A stretch of 5,836 nt of DNA from Candidatus Alkanophagales archaeon (GTDB taxonomy: Archaea > Halobacteriota > Syntropharchaeia > Alkanophagales > B39-G2): positions 1-5,836 of the forward strand of contig QMVQ01000116.1 of assembly GCA_003661185.1 (NCBI GenBank). Reading direction: 5' to 3'. The position numbers and the translations under genes are program-made. The notes below the pieces were generated by a model. That model searched no databases. It was given only the letters and a program-made list of their open reading frames with translations, and was not told the origin of the DNA. Positions 5,163 to 5,836 of the stretch are shown in pieces; the stretch's first letter is position 1; each line of letters starts with the position of its first letter.

Positions 5163-5836
5163 AGTAATTAGCATAGCATATTGGAATCTAATTTCATTCA
5201 CTATGTTATTCCATTTAACAGCACTAACATACTCTCCATATTCTCTTTTAGCTCTTGAAAATATAGTTTCATCCATCCATCTTTTGCCATATTTGTATTT
5301 ATCTTTCCATCCTTCATATCCAATCTCTTCTTTTTCCCTTACCCTCTTAGTCTCGCTGGAGATCTTCTCGCTTTCGTAGAAGCATCCTTCCTTGTTTTTA
5401 TTACCGGTTCTATTCCATTGCTATCTAAATAATTGAATCCTTCTGCTATTGCCCTATCTGGTTTCCTTCCTTTGTTCTTCTCTGCTTTCTCTACCAATGA
5501 AGCAACATTTTTCCATCTCCTATGCTCTCATCTGTTATTTCTACCGATACCACTTCCTTTGTTTTTACATCCACTGCAATATGAACCTTGATCCATCCTC
5601 TCCTCACTTTCCATAAATCTTCTTTGCTTTCTCTCAATGTTTTGGCAAAGGTATTTCGATCTTTATTGCCCTTCTTCTTATTTGACTGAATGATGGAGCT
5701 TTTATCTTTGGGATGTATCTTGATAGAGCCCTCAAGAAACCTTCTATCTGTCTGTATCTTATATGAATGCAATCGTGCAATATCTTCATGAAAATGGCAA
5801 AACTCTCTGGATACTCATATGCCTTCCTCTCTTTCC
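5151..5836 (-). pseudogene. Decayed IS5-like DDE transposase (start beyond right edge)
   Basis: Four minus-strand segments in changing frames join into one transposase. The first (from 5834) has YEYPESFAIFMKIL and YRQIEGFLRALSRYIPKIKA. The second has TLRESKEDL then WKVRRGWIKVHIAVDVKTKE and ITDESIGDGKML. The third has SLVEKAEKNKG, FNYLDSNGIEPVIKTRKDAS and RSPARL. The fourth has EEIGYEGWKDKYKYGKRWMD, ETIFSRAKREYGEYVSAVKW and a stop at 5151-5153. One-base losses near 5637-5645, 5500-5503 and 5341-5346 explain the frame changes. From memory of the family, a block with the first catalytic Asp (VDSTG-like) is missing at 5613/5614, and a short block with the second (DGAYD-like) at 5437/5438. The Glu block (DETIFS) remains. 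It cannot transpose on its own. Terminal inverted repeats were not identified. IS5-like is my best placement; the exact subgroup is uncertain. Confidence 0.85.

Noticed and set aside
5491..5772. A stand-alone 93-residue protein
   Set aside because: Its N-terminal third is an out-of-frame reading of the transposase (the true frame gives YRQIEGFLRALSRY), and its end is another frameshift. It is part of the pseudogene.

Overview
The window is most likely archaeal. It carries an aTrm5-type tRNA methyltransferase, a BRE/TATA-like promoter about 64 bp ahead of a large gene, and a PKD/beta-helix surface protein of the kind common in Methanomicrobia, Syntropharchaeia and ANME-1 relatives. The lineage is inferred from general resemblance, not from a search. 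Base composition is strongly mosaic: counted 60-base lines run from 16/60 G+C (2881-2940) to 41/60 (4801-4860). The trm5 gene is GC-rich (39/60 at 1021-1080) and the right-end transposase is AT-rich (19/60 at 5281-5340).

Layout. Left edge (1-310, AT-rich): the start of a minus-strand HEAT-repeat gene with a strong ribosome binding site. Upstream of it lie three direct repeats whose cores are exactly 36 bp apart, the first inside a near-perfect palindrome centred on a TATA-like core. Next (282-421) is the C-terminal stump of a tyrosine recombinase, frameshifted by one base. A GC-rich, fold-prone junction (422-633) leads to an intact minus-strand trm5 (634-1725). A divergent intergenic region (1726-1965) holds a GC-rich inverted repeat and an archaeal promoter. 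The plus-strand gene 1966-5085 encodes a 1039-residue secreted multidomain protein. The right end (5151-5836, minus strand) is a badly decayed IS5-like transposase with three frameshifts and two internal deletions.

The window reads as a housekeeping tRNA-modification gene next to a cell-surface gene, flanked on both sides by mobile-element debris. The surface protein is the most interesting item. A beta-helix region is followed by a PKD domain, and a complete-looking TM1410/MJ1477-type (GH114-like) glycosidase domain sits inside that PKD fold. The protein's two ends are GC-rich like trm5 while its middle is AT-rich, suggesting a native shell that acquired foreign carbohydrate-active modules. 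Its likely role, inferred from domains only, is binding or cleaving extracellular polysaccharide. Nothing in the window shows a defence system, CRISPR array, rRNA or tRNA.
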